From Bostrychus sinensis (Eukaryota > Chordata > Actinopteri > Gobiiformes > Eleotridae): a stretch of DNA of 64,000 nucleotides. Position 1 is the stretch's first letter; every line of letters starts with the position of its first letter. Below the pieces are notes generated by a model. The model was not told the DNA's origin. It saw only the letters and a list, made by a program, of their open reading frames with translations, and did not search any database. Below, piece by piece: positions 1 through 12,997 of the stretch. Made by a program: the position numbers and the translations under genes. Where the stretch lies: assembly GCA_020698575.1 (NCBI GenBank), contig CM036248.1, forward strand, positions 11,809,729 to 11,873,728. Reading direction: 5' to 3'.

Positions 1-2001
1 TTTGGGCTGTATTTGCTATCTACAATACCGTACTAGTCCACTGTCAGGTGGTCTGTATGTTCCCGATGATGGTATTTTCTTCTGGCCTACTCCAGATTGT
101 GGCCACCCTTCTCTTGTTCACAAAAGCAACTCATCTGTATAGTAAGGTCATAATAATGTGCAATTCTCCCCATTGCTGTCATTGTCATCACCATCCACCA
201 ACATGTAAATATGTACATGGTTGTTTGCACTGTTAATTTTATATTTACATATTTACATATTTTTTTATTGGATTTTTCTGGTAAAGAAATGTTTACTTTC
301 TTTTCTTGCTTTCTACACTTTATTCTGAGCCAAGAGCTGCCTTGACAAATTAATTTCTTCCCTGTGAGATTAATATAGTTCAATCTAAAATGTTATATTG
401 TGCAACTTTTTATACTAGAAAAGGAAGAAAGTCTGATGCCAGTGTTTCTCCAGTTACTCAACTATGGCACAGCCTGGCCACAACAAAAAGGATGATACTG
501 TGGTTAAAGGAGCTTTGATTTAAAATATCTCAAAGCAAAAGCAACAAATGAAAAGTCTGCAGACAACAATAGTGCTTTGAAAAGCTCCTAAATGTATCTC
601 TTAAATGAATGCCCCTCACACAACAGCCTTAAATGCATGTGCCTCTATATTCAGATGAATTGTTTAGCAGTGACGCAAAAGCCTTTAAATAGGTGCTGGC
701 TTTTCCATGCGATAAAGGATTTCTTTATTAACACCGACGTATTCTCATTATCTATAAATACAGTCGGGAGCCACTAATAAATCATTTCTCATGGCCCTGA
801 TAGAGCTCTGACCGCAGGGCATTAGAACTTCACTGACGCTCACCGCACATTGGCAGACAGGATTTTGAGAGAGTCCGTGTTTGCGAGGCTAACTCCACAC
901 TTTTGGCAGCTGGCGCAATGGGGCTCAAACCAGGCTTTTGATTGAAATAGCATGTTGACTTTCAGCTTCCCATTTCGGCAGCCTCTAAATTATAGTGTCG
1001 CTTGGTGGTGGGGAAAGGAAAAAGTCACAAGTGGGAATGAACATGTGACGGTGGCGTGGATGTGATTAAGGAAACGCTGAATGACTCATATTTTGATGTT
1101 GAAAGCTACACGCAGCAGTAACAGTAGCGAGATTAATGATTTTCCCATGCAGCTTCCAAATGCTGGCGTCAAAACCACTAATTTGTAGTGCGAGGATTTC
1201 TGTGTTCGCACATGGGCCACATTGAGGATGACACTTATCGTGACACAGTAACAACTTGGACTCTTTTCAGCATCAGTAATTTTAGGTTTGCAGTGAATTA
1301 GTATGGTTACGTAATGATCTGAATATATTTATTGTATATTTTATTGTACACTGTGAGAAATGATGATCTAATCCCTTAAAGACTGGATAATTGAAGCTTT
1401 GATCAACTTTTCCATCTAGGGACCTTACTAGGATCCAAATTAATAAATAAAATCCAGTGACTGTTCGAGCTATTAATAGTTTGGTTAAATTTAGTATTTT
1501 GTTGATTATCTTCCTCTTTCATTTTGGTTTTTGTCTTCCTCCTAATGCCTCCTAACTGTATGCCCTTCCCGATGCTGCTCTCTGAATTTATCTGGGCATG
1601 GGGCCACCACAAAGAAAATACTGTGGATTGTGACCCTCTGAGGCTGCATTATTATGTTGCTTATATTGCTGTGAACAAGTTGGAAACCCCTGCTACAGTG
1701 TTAGTGTTGTTAGCTAAATAGTTTAGGTTTGGATTATGGTTTTTCAGGGGCCAGTGTAAGGGTCAACTCAAATGGGCACCATGTTTGACAGAGTGGCTAC
1801 ACCCTTGGGAACAAAATGCAAAGAAATTGCACATGGATTTTTACCATGTCCTGGACAAAGATAAGGTATCCATTTTGGATGTTTGGTTTTGATCCAATGT
1901 TTTGACAAAATAGCACAACAGGCATCATTTAAAGTTTGTTGCTCAGTTACTAATGCCTGAATGGGAAATGGTTCATGCCGTCAGCAGTTTCTTTCCCAGA
2001 G
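1..2001. other. unique intergenic sequence upstream of tbx22
   Basis: No gene or transposon recognised. 670-1000 is less AT-rich and non-repetitive, with several developmental-type motifs (ctttgat, ctaataaatca), and is a possible conserved non-coding element. Confidence 0.55.
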
Positions 2002-2512
2002 TTAAAGGGGATGTATTATGCAAAGCTGACATTTCTGAGCTTTCTACCATGTTTTAATGTTGTTATCTCACCAAAAACATACACGGAGTTGTTTTTTCTT
2101 TCATTCACACATATTTAAGTTATTCTCTATTCTTTGGCACAGCCATTCTGAGGCGTCAAAAACCTCCTGTTGCACAAAACTTTGCTTCTCCCACAAAGCC
2201 CCACCCACTCCAGGAAGCAACAAGCCCTCTACATCCAATATGCTTTCATTCATTTTTCCAAAAAACGGTGTACATCTCTGTTTCCTCTGATTCCTCACAG
2301 ATTTTTTTTCATATTGTAGTAAAATGGCATTAATCAAAAAGTTTAAGGAAGAAAAAAGCTTTTTTCTTCTGTTTCAGTTCAATAAAGTGTAATAGAGCTG
2401 CAGTCTTTTAACCACATAATGTATTTAAAGGTTGTAAAACATGCAATGCTGTTCGAGAGGTGACCAAGATTGGGTTAAAGATATAAATAAAAACATAAAA
2501 TACCCCCTTTAA
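2002..2512 (+). mobile_element. TTAA-bounded MITE, copy 1
   Basis: Starts TTAAAGGGGATGTATTATG and ends AATACCCCCTTTAA: inverted termini with TTAA at both edges. Interior landmarks shared by all five copies include ccattctgaggcgtcaaa, caacaagccctctacatcc, aaaaaacggtgtacatctctg and accaagattgg. No coding capacity. TTAA target sites suggest the piggyBac group; this is an inference. Confidence 0.8.
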
Positions 2513-4184
2513 GCATTTTATTTTAAACATGTTGCTTGTACACACTACAACTGTTTATAATTGAAAGCTAGAACCTTAATTAGAACGTTAGAACTGTAAT
2601 TTGTAGACTCACTTGTTCACACTACACAATGTGTTTTCAGACCTGCTACAACACTCACTGTATCAGCTCTGAATCAAACCTTACACTTACTTTGTGTAAT
2701 CTTGTAACACATCGATTTCCACTTCGTAACCACTCTACCGTCCTCTGGGTACAAACTAAAACACAAAAGCTTGGCAACATCTCACGGATATATTTTTTTC
2801 TTCAATAGTGTTCAAGCTAAAGGATGCCTGTAATTCTTTGCAGCTTTTCCCTTCCGGGGTTGCCAGGAGTGCAGTGATTTGCAATTTGATTACGCATAAG
2901 TTTTACGTTTTCCTTCTTGGCGCAACCCTCTCCATTTATGCAGGCTTGGGACTGGCCCTAAGAGTATGCTGGTTTGTCCCCTTGTGGCTGCATTAAGCTG
3001 TTGATGCACTGTAGAGTTTATGAACCAAAAACATGCCTCAATCCTCTCTAAAGTTCAATACTTTTGCACTGAGAGTTTAAATTTTCATAGTTCCCCAAAA
3101 TTAAGCCAACCCACAGTCTCGGATCATTTGACCTTCCTCAGAGGTGCATCCAGACCTGCATATCCCATCATACCCCTGTCCCGGCTCATCACGGAGAAAG
3201 ATACAAGAGATGGCTGCAAGTATTCAAACGAAATGTGCCCCGCCTGCCCTGTCCCGAGCCAGCATTCCCCCTACTCTCTCAGCAGTTTGATTGACAGGTG
3301 AATTACAGCGTGTGGTGATGATAATAAGAGTGCTAACCGGGGCCAGGCTGCTGCTGCTATCCAGGGTTGGCACGGCCTGAAAAGACGAGAGCCGTCTTGT
3401 GAAGAGGCAAATAAAAATGACAAGCTAACTGTTAAAGCACTGCTGATTTTCACATGTTGTTTTAAAAAGCTTTGCCAGATTTTTTCATCTCCTCAATCTC
3501 CGTCATTCTCTTTGCCCCCGACCACATCCAGTTATATGAAACCCATCATTTATCTGGCCAATCTAAAAATAATCTTCCCAAACTGGGGCCAGGCTTTGAT
3601 AAAAAATATTTGTGTTCAAAAACGATCGGGCTCAAACGGAGAAAAACTTGCCGAGACGTGTGTGAGTCCCGCCGCAAAAATCTCACAAAAACACAGATTT
3701 CCCTTCGGATAATTACTGCTTCCTTTGACCAGCCCTGTTAACAACAACCATTTGAAATGTCAACACTTCTCAAACCCCAAGCCAAAGCCCAAAGACTATT
3801 ACTGTTGAGTTGCTATTGTTCAATTTTCAAACAACACGGTGTAGTTTTCAGGAGAGGTGCCATCTAAAGGCGGCCAGGGGCAAAGTTGAAAAGCTCCCAT
3901 GGGGCTGCTTGAGCATTTGTTTACAAGGAGTGGGTTATGGAGCCTGTAAAAGTCCAATAACAGTGATGCCTGACATGGCAAGATTGATGCAATGGCTGTA
4001 AATAAGTAATCTGTTAAATGCTGTATACAGGTAACTTACAAACTGACAAAAATAACCACTGTTTTGGTATAAAATGGGGTTATAAGCATGGATGTATTAT
4101 AACAACCTGATAATGGACTTGTTGCCAGTTCCACCAGTGGCCAATAAAAAGTTCCACGAATTTGTTATTATCATGGAGGTTTTT
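2513..4184. other. intergenic; mostly unique
   Basis: Apart from a retroposon fragment at 2890-2996, nothing recognised. 3120-3480 and 3560-3730 are non-repetitive and moderately GC-rich. The open frames here lack any recognisable protein similarity. Confidence 0.5.
2890..2996 (-). mobile_element. retroposon fragment (aagggcatccgg family), reverse
   Basis: gttttacgttttccttcttg, ctctccatttatgcaggctt and ccttgtggctgcatta are the complement of the family unit seen at 6955-7110. Highly diverged. Confidence 0.5.
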
Positions 4185-4709
4185 TTAAAGCGGCTATGTT
4201 ACACTTTTACTAATATTTTTAAACCAATCTTAGTCAGCTCTAGAACAGCATTGCATGTTTTCCAACCTTTAAAAACATTATCTGACTAAAAGAAGAAGTT
4301 TTTATTAAGAACTCTACTGGTGCCAAAAATAAACAGGTGAAGAGACCAGCAGAGGGCAGCAGCGAGCACAGTGTTATTTTGAACATAATAATAATTTTAA
4401 TAAAAGCAGTTCACTTCCTTAAACTTTTTCTATGATGCCATTTTACTACAAAATGAAAAATAGCTGCGAGGAATGAGTGAAACAGAGCTGTACACCGTTT
4501 TTTGGATGACTGAGAGCAGACTGGATGTAAAGGTTCGTGGGACAGGCGGAGGGTTGTGGAGCATTTTGAGGCGTCAGAAACTCAACGCCAGAGAGTACAG
4601 AATTACTCAAACAGATGGACAACACCAGGTATGTTTTTATTGAGGGAACAACATTATAACATGGTAGAAAGCTCAAAAAAGTTGATTTTGCAAAATATAC
4701 CTCCTTTAA
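4185..4709 (-). mobile_element. TTAA-bounded MITE, copy 2 (reverse)
   Basis: Reverse-orientation copy of the 2002-2512 family: begins TTAAAGCGGCTATG and ends ATACCTCCTTTAA, with interior acagagctgtacaccgttttt and acatggtagaaagctc in complement. A retroposon fragment abuts it at 4712. Confidence 0.8.
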
Positions 4710-4711
4710 TC

Positions 4712-4850
4712 CAGCCACAGGGATAAAAACAAAACAGTGTACTCCTTGTGTCACTCCCAAGCCTGGATAAATTGATACAGTATCCAGAAAACAAAACAAA
4801 ACAAAAAAACATGCTGTGGCAACCTCAGTAGGGAAAAGCCAAAAGGAACA
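4712..4850 (+). mobile_element. retroposon fragment (aagggcatccgg family)
   Basis: cagccacagggataaaaac, cagtgtactccttgtgtcac, caagcctggataaattg and a tail gctgtggcaacctcagtagg followed by gaaaagccaaaagg. Immediately follows a MITE. Confidence 0.55.
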
Positions 4851-5769
4851 ATTTTATTTTAATCTATGTACTGTACTATAAAAATAATTAAAAATGGTTG
4901 CTTTAGCTGCTATAACAAATAAAAGCAGGTAATAATTTTTGGATTCTTATATAGAGGAATGGCGCTGGTTTGATGTTTGCCCCCAAACAATGTGCATACA
5001 GCTTAAAGTATGAAACGAAAATCCCTTTGTGGAGTATTTGCGTGTCCTGTCACTGATTTTGAAGCTATTATTCAAAGGTAAAAATGCCGCTTTAAGCCAA
5101 AAGAGTATTTTTGTTGGATTTCTGTTTCACTTTTACACAATCTTTCAGTCCCTCATGTCCAAGTTACACATTATATCATTAGGTTATTACACTCAGCAGA
5201 TTAGTTTCCCACCTTTTTGACTTCTTTCGATCTCCGCAAATCCCAGCAGACTTTTGTGCCCCGTTCAAAACTTGGCAAACACTGTCAGGTCTGGTCCGTC
5301 CTAAACAACTCAAAGACAGAGGTGCAGGGAGGGAGGGAGCGGACCGGGACAATCTGACTCTCATTATCAATTAGGCCTGTTTTTGTTTCTTTTCACCACA
5401 GCCATTAACCGCACTGATACTGGCAGGCAAAGACAGAGGCCGCAAAAGGATGGCCATTTTCATCAAAGGAATTAACTCGAGATGAATGTAGCGTGGGATT
5501 AACCGTGGGGCCCGGGAAAAGGCTCAAAGATGTATAGGAGTTTAATAACAGAAGGAGGAGAGAAGCTGAGAGATAATTTGCAGCACACTTGTGAGGAGTG
5601 GGAAGGGCCTTGTGTTGGCACTGCCCATGTTTACTGGGATTTTTATTGAGGACAGTTTGATGCTTGGATGCCCTGCCACATGAGTCATTAAAGCTTCAAC
5701 ACGAAGGACATTGGACCAGGAACAGGGCAGTACACAGGATTTTGGAAATACTGAGGTCTATCATGCTGA
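4851..5769. other. intergenic; unique with candidate regulatory stretch
   Basis: 5230-5560 is non-repetitive, with motifs such as tatcaattaggcc (homeodomain-like) and accgtggggcccggg. No gene seen. Confidence 0.45.
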
Positions 5770-6240
5770 CAACCAGTTTAGTTTTTGTTTTAGACCTAGT
5801 TTAGACCTGGTCCTAGTTTAGGTCTGGTTTAGACTGGTTTTGTCCTGGTTTAGTTCTTGTTTAGACTTGGCTTAGCCCTCTCTTTTTTCTAAATAAGTCC
5901 TGGTTTAGACTAGTTTTGTTCTGGTTTAGCCCTAGTTTAGTCTTGGTTTAGTCCTTGTTGAGACCTGGTTTACTCTTGTCTTTTTCCTAAATAAGTCCAG
6001 GTTTAGACTATTTTTTTCTGGTTTAGTCCTGGTTTAGACCTGGTTTAGCCCAGGTTTGGTCCTGGTTTAACCCTGATTTGGTATTGGCTTAGCCCTGGAT
6101 TAGTCCTGGTTTAGCCCTGATTTGGTCTTGGTTTAAGCCTGGTTTGGTCCTGGTTTAGTCCTTGTTTAGACCTGGTTTTACGCCTGTCTTCTTCCTAAAT
6201 AAGTCAGAGTTTAGATCTGGTTTAGTCTAGTATTAGAAAA
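5770..6240. repeat. degenerate minisatellite, unit about 11 bp (tggtttagtcc)
   Basis: About 40 imperfect copies of ctggtttagtcctggtttag variants over 470 bp. It is the reverse complement of the accaggactaaacc arrays inside the hAT-like elements at 39480, 51736 and 58865, so it is probably an expanded relic of the same family. Ends of the element were not seen here. Confidence 0.7.
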
Positions 6241-6350
6241 ACACAGAGGTCCGGACCTCTGTGGCCTCTGTGGTACATACGGCCATGACCAGGACAAACA
6301 ACCAAAAAGACACTCGCTCCAACTTTATCCTTTTGGCAGAATAGTATTTA

Positions 6351-6527
6351 AGTCCTGGACCGTGTGAGGACCTTTCTGTGTGAAGTTTCCATGTTCTCCC
6401 TGTGTCTGGGTGGGTCTTCTCTGGGTGCTCCAGTTTCCCCCATCAGCCTAAAACATGCACAACAGTCTAATTCTTCAGCTAGGGTCTAAATGAATGAAAG
6501 TCGTTGGGACAATTGTCCAGATAATAT
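6351..6527 (+). mobile_element. tRNA-type SINE body fragment
   Basis: cctttctgtgtgaagtttcc, atgttctccctgtgtctggg and gggtgctccagtttcccc, the core of the SINE family seen at 18789 and 43771. Head missing. Confidence 0.65.
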
Positions 6528-6619
6528 TTTTATCATAAATGTCCTGAATGGCTGAAAATCTCCATACCAGGGTTCTGACTAAAAAGAGATAAATTTGACC
6601 TCTGAAGGGTTTCTGAAAC

Positions 6620-6895
6620 ATTTTAAAGGCACTGGAAGCAGCATGTCCTCTACTGGTTTGAAAACAGCACTGCAGTATAAATCAAAACGGTGTGTGGGTT
6701 GCCAGAAAACAAAAACAAAAACAACTTGGTCATTATGTAAACTTTTTTTTAAAAAGTCTAAATAAATCAGCTGTACCATTGTTATCAGTAAAACACATTT
6801 TTGATTTAAACATGTTTACCTCATATCTTGGGACACATGAGCAATTTTTATGGAATATAAAAAATATATATTGCTCAAAGCACTTTTAAATAGTT
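6620..6895 (+). repeat. unclassified interspersed repeat, copy 1
   Basis: Shares acaacttggtcattatgtaa, aataaatcagctgtaccatt and cagtaaaac with 23580-23875. No termini or coding sequence recognised. Confidence 0.6.
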
Positions 6896-6954
6896 GTTTT
6901 TAGTTGTTTAAATTTTCTAAAAACACATGATTAATAAAAAAGTTATAATCCAGC

Positions 6955-7110
6955 CAGAGGGTCACAAGCCAGTGTACTCTCTGTGCCAGTTCCAAGCCCA
7001 GATAAATGAAGAGGTTTGTGTCAAAAAGGGCATCCGGCATAAAACTTATTACAAATCAATATGCAAATGAGGCAGATGACTTGCCGTAGTGATGCTGGAA
7101 AGAAAAATGA
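6955..7110 (+). mobile_element. retroposon fragment (aagggcatccgg family)
   Basis: gggtcacaagccagtgtact, ccaagcccagataaatgaag and aaaaagggcatccggcataa. A recurrent fish retroposon 3' part. Confidence 0.6.
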
Positions 7111-10100
7111 CAAAAAATTAAAAAGGAGGTGGAATAATAGAGCATAGGCGTTATGGCAAATCCGTGACCAACTTAAAATGTATAGCAGTTGTTCCCAAAT
7201 GGTGGGAGAGGACCAAAAAGTGGGTCAACAAGAGGTTAAATTCAGTTTCATTGTTCAGCTCATTTGTGGTCTAAATGCTGTTTTGATTACATGAAATGGT
7301 GAAACCTAATTCCTCATATTTAAGGGCATTCAGAATGATAGAAGTGCATGTTGGGTAAATAAAAAAATGTGGATCTTCAGATAAAAATAAAACTGTTCCT
7401 ATATTCTTCTGAGTATTATCTGACAAAGTGTCCTAACTCATGATGATGAGAGTGAGGAAATGTCTTTGGAGCTGCTTGAAAAGAGGAGACACTGAAGACA
7501 TTTTGTGGACCCCCGCTGGGACACAAACAGCTGTATATGGAGATGGACAGAGAGTGGATTATTGGGAGCAGATGTGACAATATCTATAGACCTGACGATG
7601 TGCTCAGGTCACTCTTTAATCACTCGTGTTTCAATGATTAATGCTTTAAACTTCATTGTCGCTTAACATACAGTATGCTAGCAAACCAGCCCTTGACCTT
7701 ACTTTGGTGAGTCTAAGTTTGAAGTATCTCTTTCCATGTATCATGCAGGGGTCGTGATCTTGACTGAAACGTTCCCTTTACTTGGTCTCAGTCCCTCAAA
7801 GTCCTGGTCTGTGTCCAGTTGAACTCAGGCAACTCTGTACAGACAAATTTTCTTTTCAGAGTAACTTGGTGGTCATGCATTTCCAAAGTGTCTATTTAAG
7901 AAACGCTACAAATTACTTCATAAAGTGCACAATTAGCATTAAGTCGTCTCAGTAAAGAGCTGCATGTAGGTTTTTCTTCATGTCAAAGTCCCGGGACTCA
8001 CTTTGCATTAGAGCAACAGTCCCACATTCAAACAGTGTCACAGAGAAAGAGCTGGTTAGAGTTTGACGTTTGGCAGTGAACGGGCATCCGCTGCAGCAGC
8101 ACATGTCTCTCTCACACACACATATGTATGGAGCATTTGTGGCATTGGCATCAGGAGTGAGCCTAAAACAAACCATGAGGGCCCCGTCACATCCACTAAC
8201 ACTGAGCGGTCCATAGACATGCCTGTTTATAAACACATGGACACATACAGTACAGAGGCACAGACCTGGTCCAAGTCTGAGGCTGGACCTGATTACTCTG
8301 TGGGCACAGCACCAGCTCCAGCCTCTGCAGCAGGAGGACACAGATTCACTCACGCTGAATAAACAATAGATTCAAAAACCAGCATAACTTGTGAAAGATA
8401 GACTTAAGAACTGATAGGAGAAGTTACAGGTTCAGCAATATTTGCACTAGTTTTAAATGTGGATCAGTGACGTGGCTAAGTACCATACAAGGGCATGCTC
8501 AGGTTTTACATTTTGATGCAACAGACCACAGAGCCACCTCAAGGTGCAAAGATAATCTCTTTATTCAGAGAACCATAGTTACTTAATGTAACTTTACATA
8601 CTGTGTGTAACCTTACGGGATTTTCTTTGAACAAGACATTTACAATGAATATAAACTTGGAAAGAGTTACAAGTACAGACACAGGCAATGGCTGCCTTAA
8701 AGTAACTCTGCTTGTTTCTTCGCTGTTTCTGCCTCACTTTCCTCCCCCTTCATATCGGAGTAAAGCACTGTTATAAATACTCACAAGCCCAGTTGACTCC
8801 TATTGTGATCCCTTGCTCGGCTTTACTTTCGTTTTTCCCTCTGTGTTACTGTACAAAGTTTTTTCTGCCATTTGGCCGCTCTGCCATGTTAGAATTTCCC
8901 AGTGGGAAATCCCATGGGAAATGCCAGACGTTTCATTCACCCATGCAACAAGGGATCCTGAGGGCCAGAAGATGCAGAGTCGGACTAAGAGGAATGAATA
9001 ACACTATTAACGACAACCCAAAGCACTACAAGCTCTTATTCTCTTAGGGATGTCCTTTCTGCAATGTTTATTTGGGAAAAACCTCTAAATTGTAATCTAG
9101 TGTTATGTGGTGCATATATTTTTCTTATGACGTGCCAACATTTTGCCAAATTGTTCAAATTGTTTAGTGACGACAACTTGAAGCCAACTCTATTATCTAC
9201 CCTCAGTACTGGGTGGCTACCCCCGTAACCAAGCTGTAATTTATGGTTTCATGCAAATAAGGCAAATTTCTCCTATTTCTGAGACAACAAATTAAAGTAC
9301 TATATATTTAGACTACTTGCTTTTAAAAGGCCCCACAATCACTAATCAACCTTTTCGCTTCAGCCTTCACTGGTCATAATGTTACGGCTGTTTGAGAGGA
9401 ACGGCCATGAGTGCAACATTTTAAGAGCACTTTTATATAAACTTCTAGCAAACTTTTCGACCATTTCAAATCAATTTAACAAGCATTACTGCCGGGAATG
9501 ACTCACTAATTCAACCCATTAATGTTGTGGTGAAAAACACATCACACACAATGACCCACAAATACATTAAAATCTGATATTTCATGAGTAAAAGCCAATA
9601 GAATTGAAAACAGCACCAGCGTCATGCTCGATGTGTTAACTTGAATCCTGCATTACCAAGTATCAATTACAAACCAGTTATTGGCAAAGAAGTATCAATT
9701 AGACCAATCAGGACCAGCCAGCGAGGCCTAAGGCGCTAAAATGAGCCTAATTGCAGCTGGTCATCATCATCACACTTCCGTATTTAATGGAAACCTGAAG
9801 CCCTGGTCCAAATTGGATTTAAGGATGTTGCTTCCTTTAAGTATCGGGCCTATTAACAGGAAACAGGTGTGGCAAACAAAACATGGCCGACCGCGGACAA
9901 TGCAGCTTTGCACTGGATTAAGAGCCATCAAACATCGAAGGAGACGCTTCCTTTTTGGTTTTGGGAGATGTCATCGCGTGGCAGAACGTCCCGAAATGCA
10001 GTGATGATTTATGAGCTGAGAACTGAAGACACGGAAAGTGATCCCTGAGATTTTGGGGAGGATATTTTTGAGGCGAGATGTTTTCTGAGCAGCATCTATT

Positions 10101-10420
10101 TCTGGCAATCATTATACAAAGCAGGGCTGCAGACGTGGGGTTTAAACTGGGGCAAAAAGTGCTGTGGAGTAGCATAACTTGTTTAAAATATGGTAAATTA
10201 ACTTGGATTTCATTCTGGTTTAATCCTGGTTTAAATGGGCAATTTGCAAATGTGCTATGTGTGATATTCATGAAGAATTTTAACAGTGTAGAATCAAAAT
10301 CGTCCTTGCGATTGTTTTAGTAAATAGATATAGACCCCAGTTTCACTTCTTTCCCTTCTTACTTGCCTTGAGCAAACAAACTGAGCACAGCTGGAAAAAA
10401 AGCACATTCAACTTTCTTTA
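7111..10420. other. intergenic; unique, 3.3 kb
   Basis: No recognisable transposon or gene. 8060-8360 has overlapping open frames on both strands without protein similarity. 9480-10020 is the most enhancer-like part, with repeated tatcaatta-type homeodomain sites (9660, 9692), an ATTGG/CCAAT pair and no repeats. Confidence 0.5.
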
Positions 10421-11001
10421 TTAAAGGGGCTATATTTTGCAAAATCAACTTTTCTGACCTTTCTACCGTGTTATAGCGCTGTTCCCTCGTCAAAAACATA
10501 CCTGGAGTTGTGTTTTGCCTCATTCATGCCTGTTTGAGTAATCCTCTATTCTCTGGCACAGCCTTTCTCAGGCCCCAAAATGCTCACTTTGCATGAACCT
10601 CCGCCTCTCCCACAAACCCCTGCCCACTGACCAATCAACAAGCCCTCTACAACCAGTCTGCTCGCATTCATTTATCCAAAAAACAGTGTACAGCTCTGTT
10701 TCCACTGTTTCCTCACAGCTGTTTTTCATTTTGTAGTAAAATGGCATCATACACTTTTTAAGTTCATTTTATTTTTTAAATTATGTTCAAACAAAAGGCC
10801 ACAACAGTCTGCTCTCTCCTGCACTCTGCTGGTCTCTGCACCATTTTTTTTTTAATAGCACCAGTAGAATACTTATTAAAAACGTTCTCTTTTAGTCAGA
10901 TAATGTTTTTAAAGGTTGTAAAACATGAAATGCTGTTCTAGAGGTGACCAAGATTGGTTTAATAATATGACTAAAAACACAATATACTGTATATCCTTTA
11001 A
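10421..11001 (+). mobile_element. TTAA-bounded MITE, copy 3
   Basis: Starts TTAAAGGGGCTATATTTTGC, ends TATATCCTTTAA. Fullest copy (581 bp), with all interior landmarks of the family including gcactctgctggtctctgc and tttagtcagataatg. Confidence 0.8.
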
Positions 11002-12283
11002 ACACACAATCTTCTATATGGCATTGTGTGTTGCACCTATGTTGTATGTCATGAATATTTTTTTGTTTCTAAAGTGAGTTATCATCAGAGCAGTTTTTAA
11101 TGATTTATCCATAAAACATATGCATGTTCTATTGTAATCACTGTGGCAAAGAGGTTAGCCATCCTGCCACAGAGCAAACAGATTATGTGTATTGGATCTC
11201 TCTTATTTTCTCTTTTTGGCGGTCGCATGTCCTGCGTGTTTATACCTTCCTGCCAAAGACATGCATGTACTGGAAAAATTGGCAAACCTAAATTCGACCT
11301 TGTGTAAATGGGAGATACATTGCAATGTCTAAAATTGTCAGGCTTTTGTTAGTTCAGTTGTGGTTTTGTCCTTGTCCTAATCTAGTTCTGGTTGTCTCTA
11401 GCCTTAGTCCTGGTTACAAACTTCTACACCACACCATCTCTCTGTATGGGACGTCCTGCGGTCTCCTCTAGTTAAAGACAGGATGAGTTAACCCTACTAT
11501 GGGATAAACATAAATATTTTTGTGCTCTTCCTGATGACAGGGAACATGTGAGTCCTCTTGGTCATACTTCTCCATTTCCTGCTGTTTTGCCGAAATTTCC
11601 ATCAGCGACCAAACAGAGCGTAAACACACAACCTCATTTGTTTTCCTCGTCAGACCAATTATACAGTGTGATTAAATACGTTTTAAATAGAGCCTGTATT
11701 TGTGTAAAACGGATCTATTTCATGTCGAGGAGTAATGTAATAATCCCTAGCTGTCATTACGGCCCACTTTCTGTATTTGATGTGAGCGCTTATGAGAAAC
11801 AGACTGGACGCAGCACTTCTACACGAGAGAGGAAGGCCTTCAAATTAATATAGGAAATGTAAGCTTCAACACACGCAGCGGCTCAAGAGAGATTTCGCAT
11901 TGCACATGTTCTGCATTAACAAACTTAAATATTTGGGCCTCCACTCTGCTCCCAGTGCAGTGAAATGGGCCCTGTATTTATCTGCGGGCTTGTCTAAAAG
12001 GAGGAAAGTAACATGCACAAACCACACAGGTCAATGAAACAGTTTCCTATGCTAAACTGAAATGACTCAAAATAGAAAGTGCTTCTCAAAATGTAAACAT
12101 TAAAGGCTTAAATATACTTATCGCTTCATCTGATTCATGTCTGATGTTCTGATTTTATTTTAGGGTGAAGTTTTATTTGGGAAATTGCATCAAGTTGAAT
12201 TAAATTAGAAAAATACATGCCAAATATCAAAGTTTTCCATGAATAAAGTAGGTCTAGTACACCATAGAGGATAAATAAATGGT
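11002..12283. other. intergenic; unique
   Basis: Nothing recognised beyond a short ctagttctggttgtc stretch near 11385 that recalls the hAT-associated minisatellite. 11540-12000 is non-repetitive. Confidence 0.5.
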
Positions 12284-12525
12284 AATTGGTCACATTTCTA
12301 CAGCGCTTTTCTACGTCCATGGGCACTCAAAGCACTTTACATTAAGGAACACATACACATTCGTACACCAGTGTACGCAGACACTGTACACTGCGCCTGC
12401 TTACACTTGTGGGGGTTAAGTGTGTTGCCCAAGGAAACAACGACAGCATGCAGCGGAGTGAGCAAATTTTAACTGCCACCCCTCTGGTGTGTGGACGAAC
12501 GGCTCTACCATCTGCCGCCCCAAAG
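12284..12525 (-). mobile_element. interspersed repeat with tRNA-like end (SINE-like)
   Basis: cagcgcttttctacgtccat, gcactcaaagcactttacat, gttgcccaaggaaacaacga, and an end reading aacggctctaccatctgccg, which resembles a tRNA-derived head in reverse. A widespread teleost repeat; family not certain. Confidence 0.55.
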
Positions 12526-12879
12526 ATAAGAGCAGACAGTTTAGTCAGAGCTAGGTCCTGTGTCTAGGAAGTAAGGAAAACCTCAGATAAAGTAGTGATA
12601 TATTTTAAAATAACAATGGCTTAAATACATTTGTTTGAATTAAGAATAGGCAATAACTTTGGACGTTTTTGATATGTTTTATAGCACAAATAAGTACAAA
12701 TTATCAAAATTAGCCAGATGATACAAACTCTACCTTTAACTTTTTACTTTTACTAAATACTAGTAAAAGTCATTATATATAGAAGGTGTACAATGAAACT
12801 GCATAGATGGTGAGATGGAGGGTTATTCGAGAGCTGCTGCGAATGAGTCCGCCTCCACTGTGGGCCAACCTGTCCCACA

Positions 12880-12997
12880 TGTTTTTTAAAGGTAGGGTAA
12901 ATCGGACCATCCGGAGGAAACAAGCTGACATTGGGAGAATATCAGAAAGGCCCCGTCTGGCCCAGGAATCAAACCCGGGACCTTTTTGCTGTGAATG
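12880..12997 (-). mobile_element. tRNA-type SINE fragment, reverse
   Basis: The complement has a cacagcaaaaaggtcccggg tRNA-like head and a ggcctttctgatattctccc body. Degenerate. Confidence 0.6.

Noticed and set aside
7949..8362. Overlapping 99- and 134-codon frames on both strands
   Set aside because: No start context, splice context, domain or family similarity; composition not coding-like.
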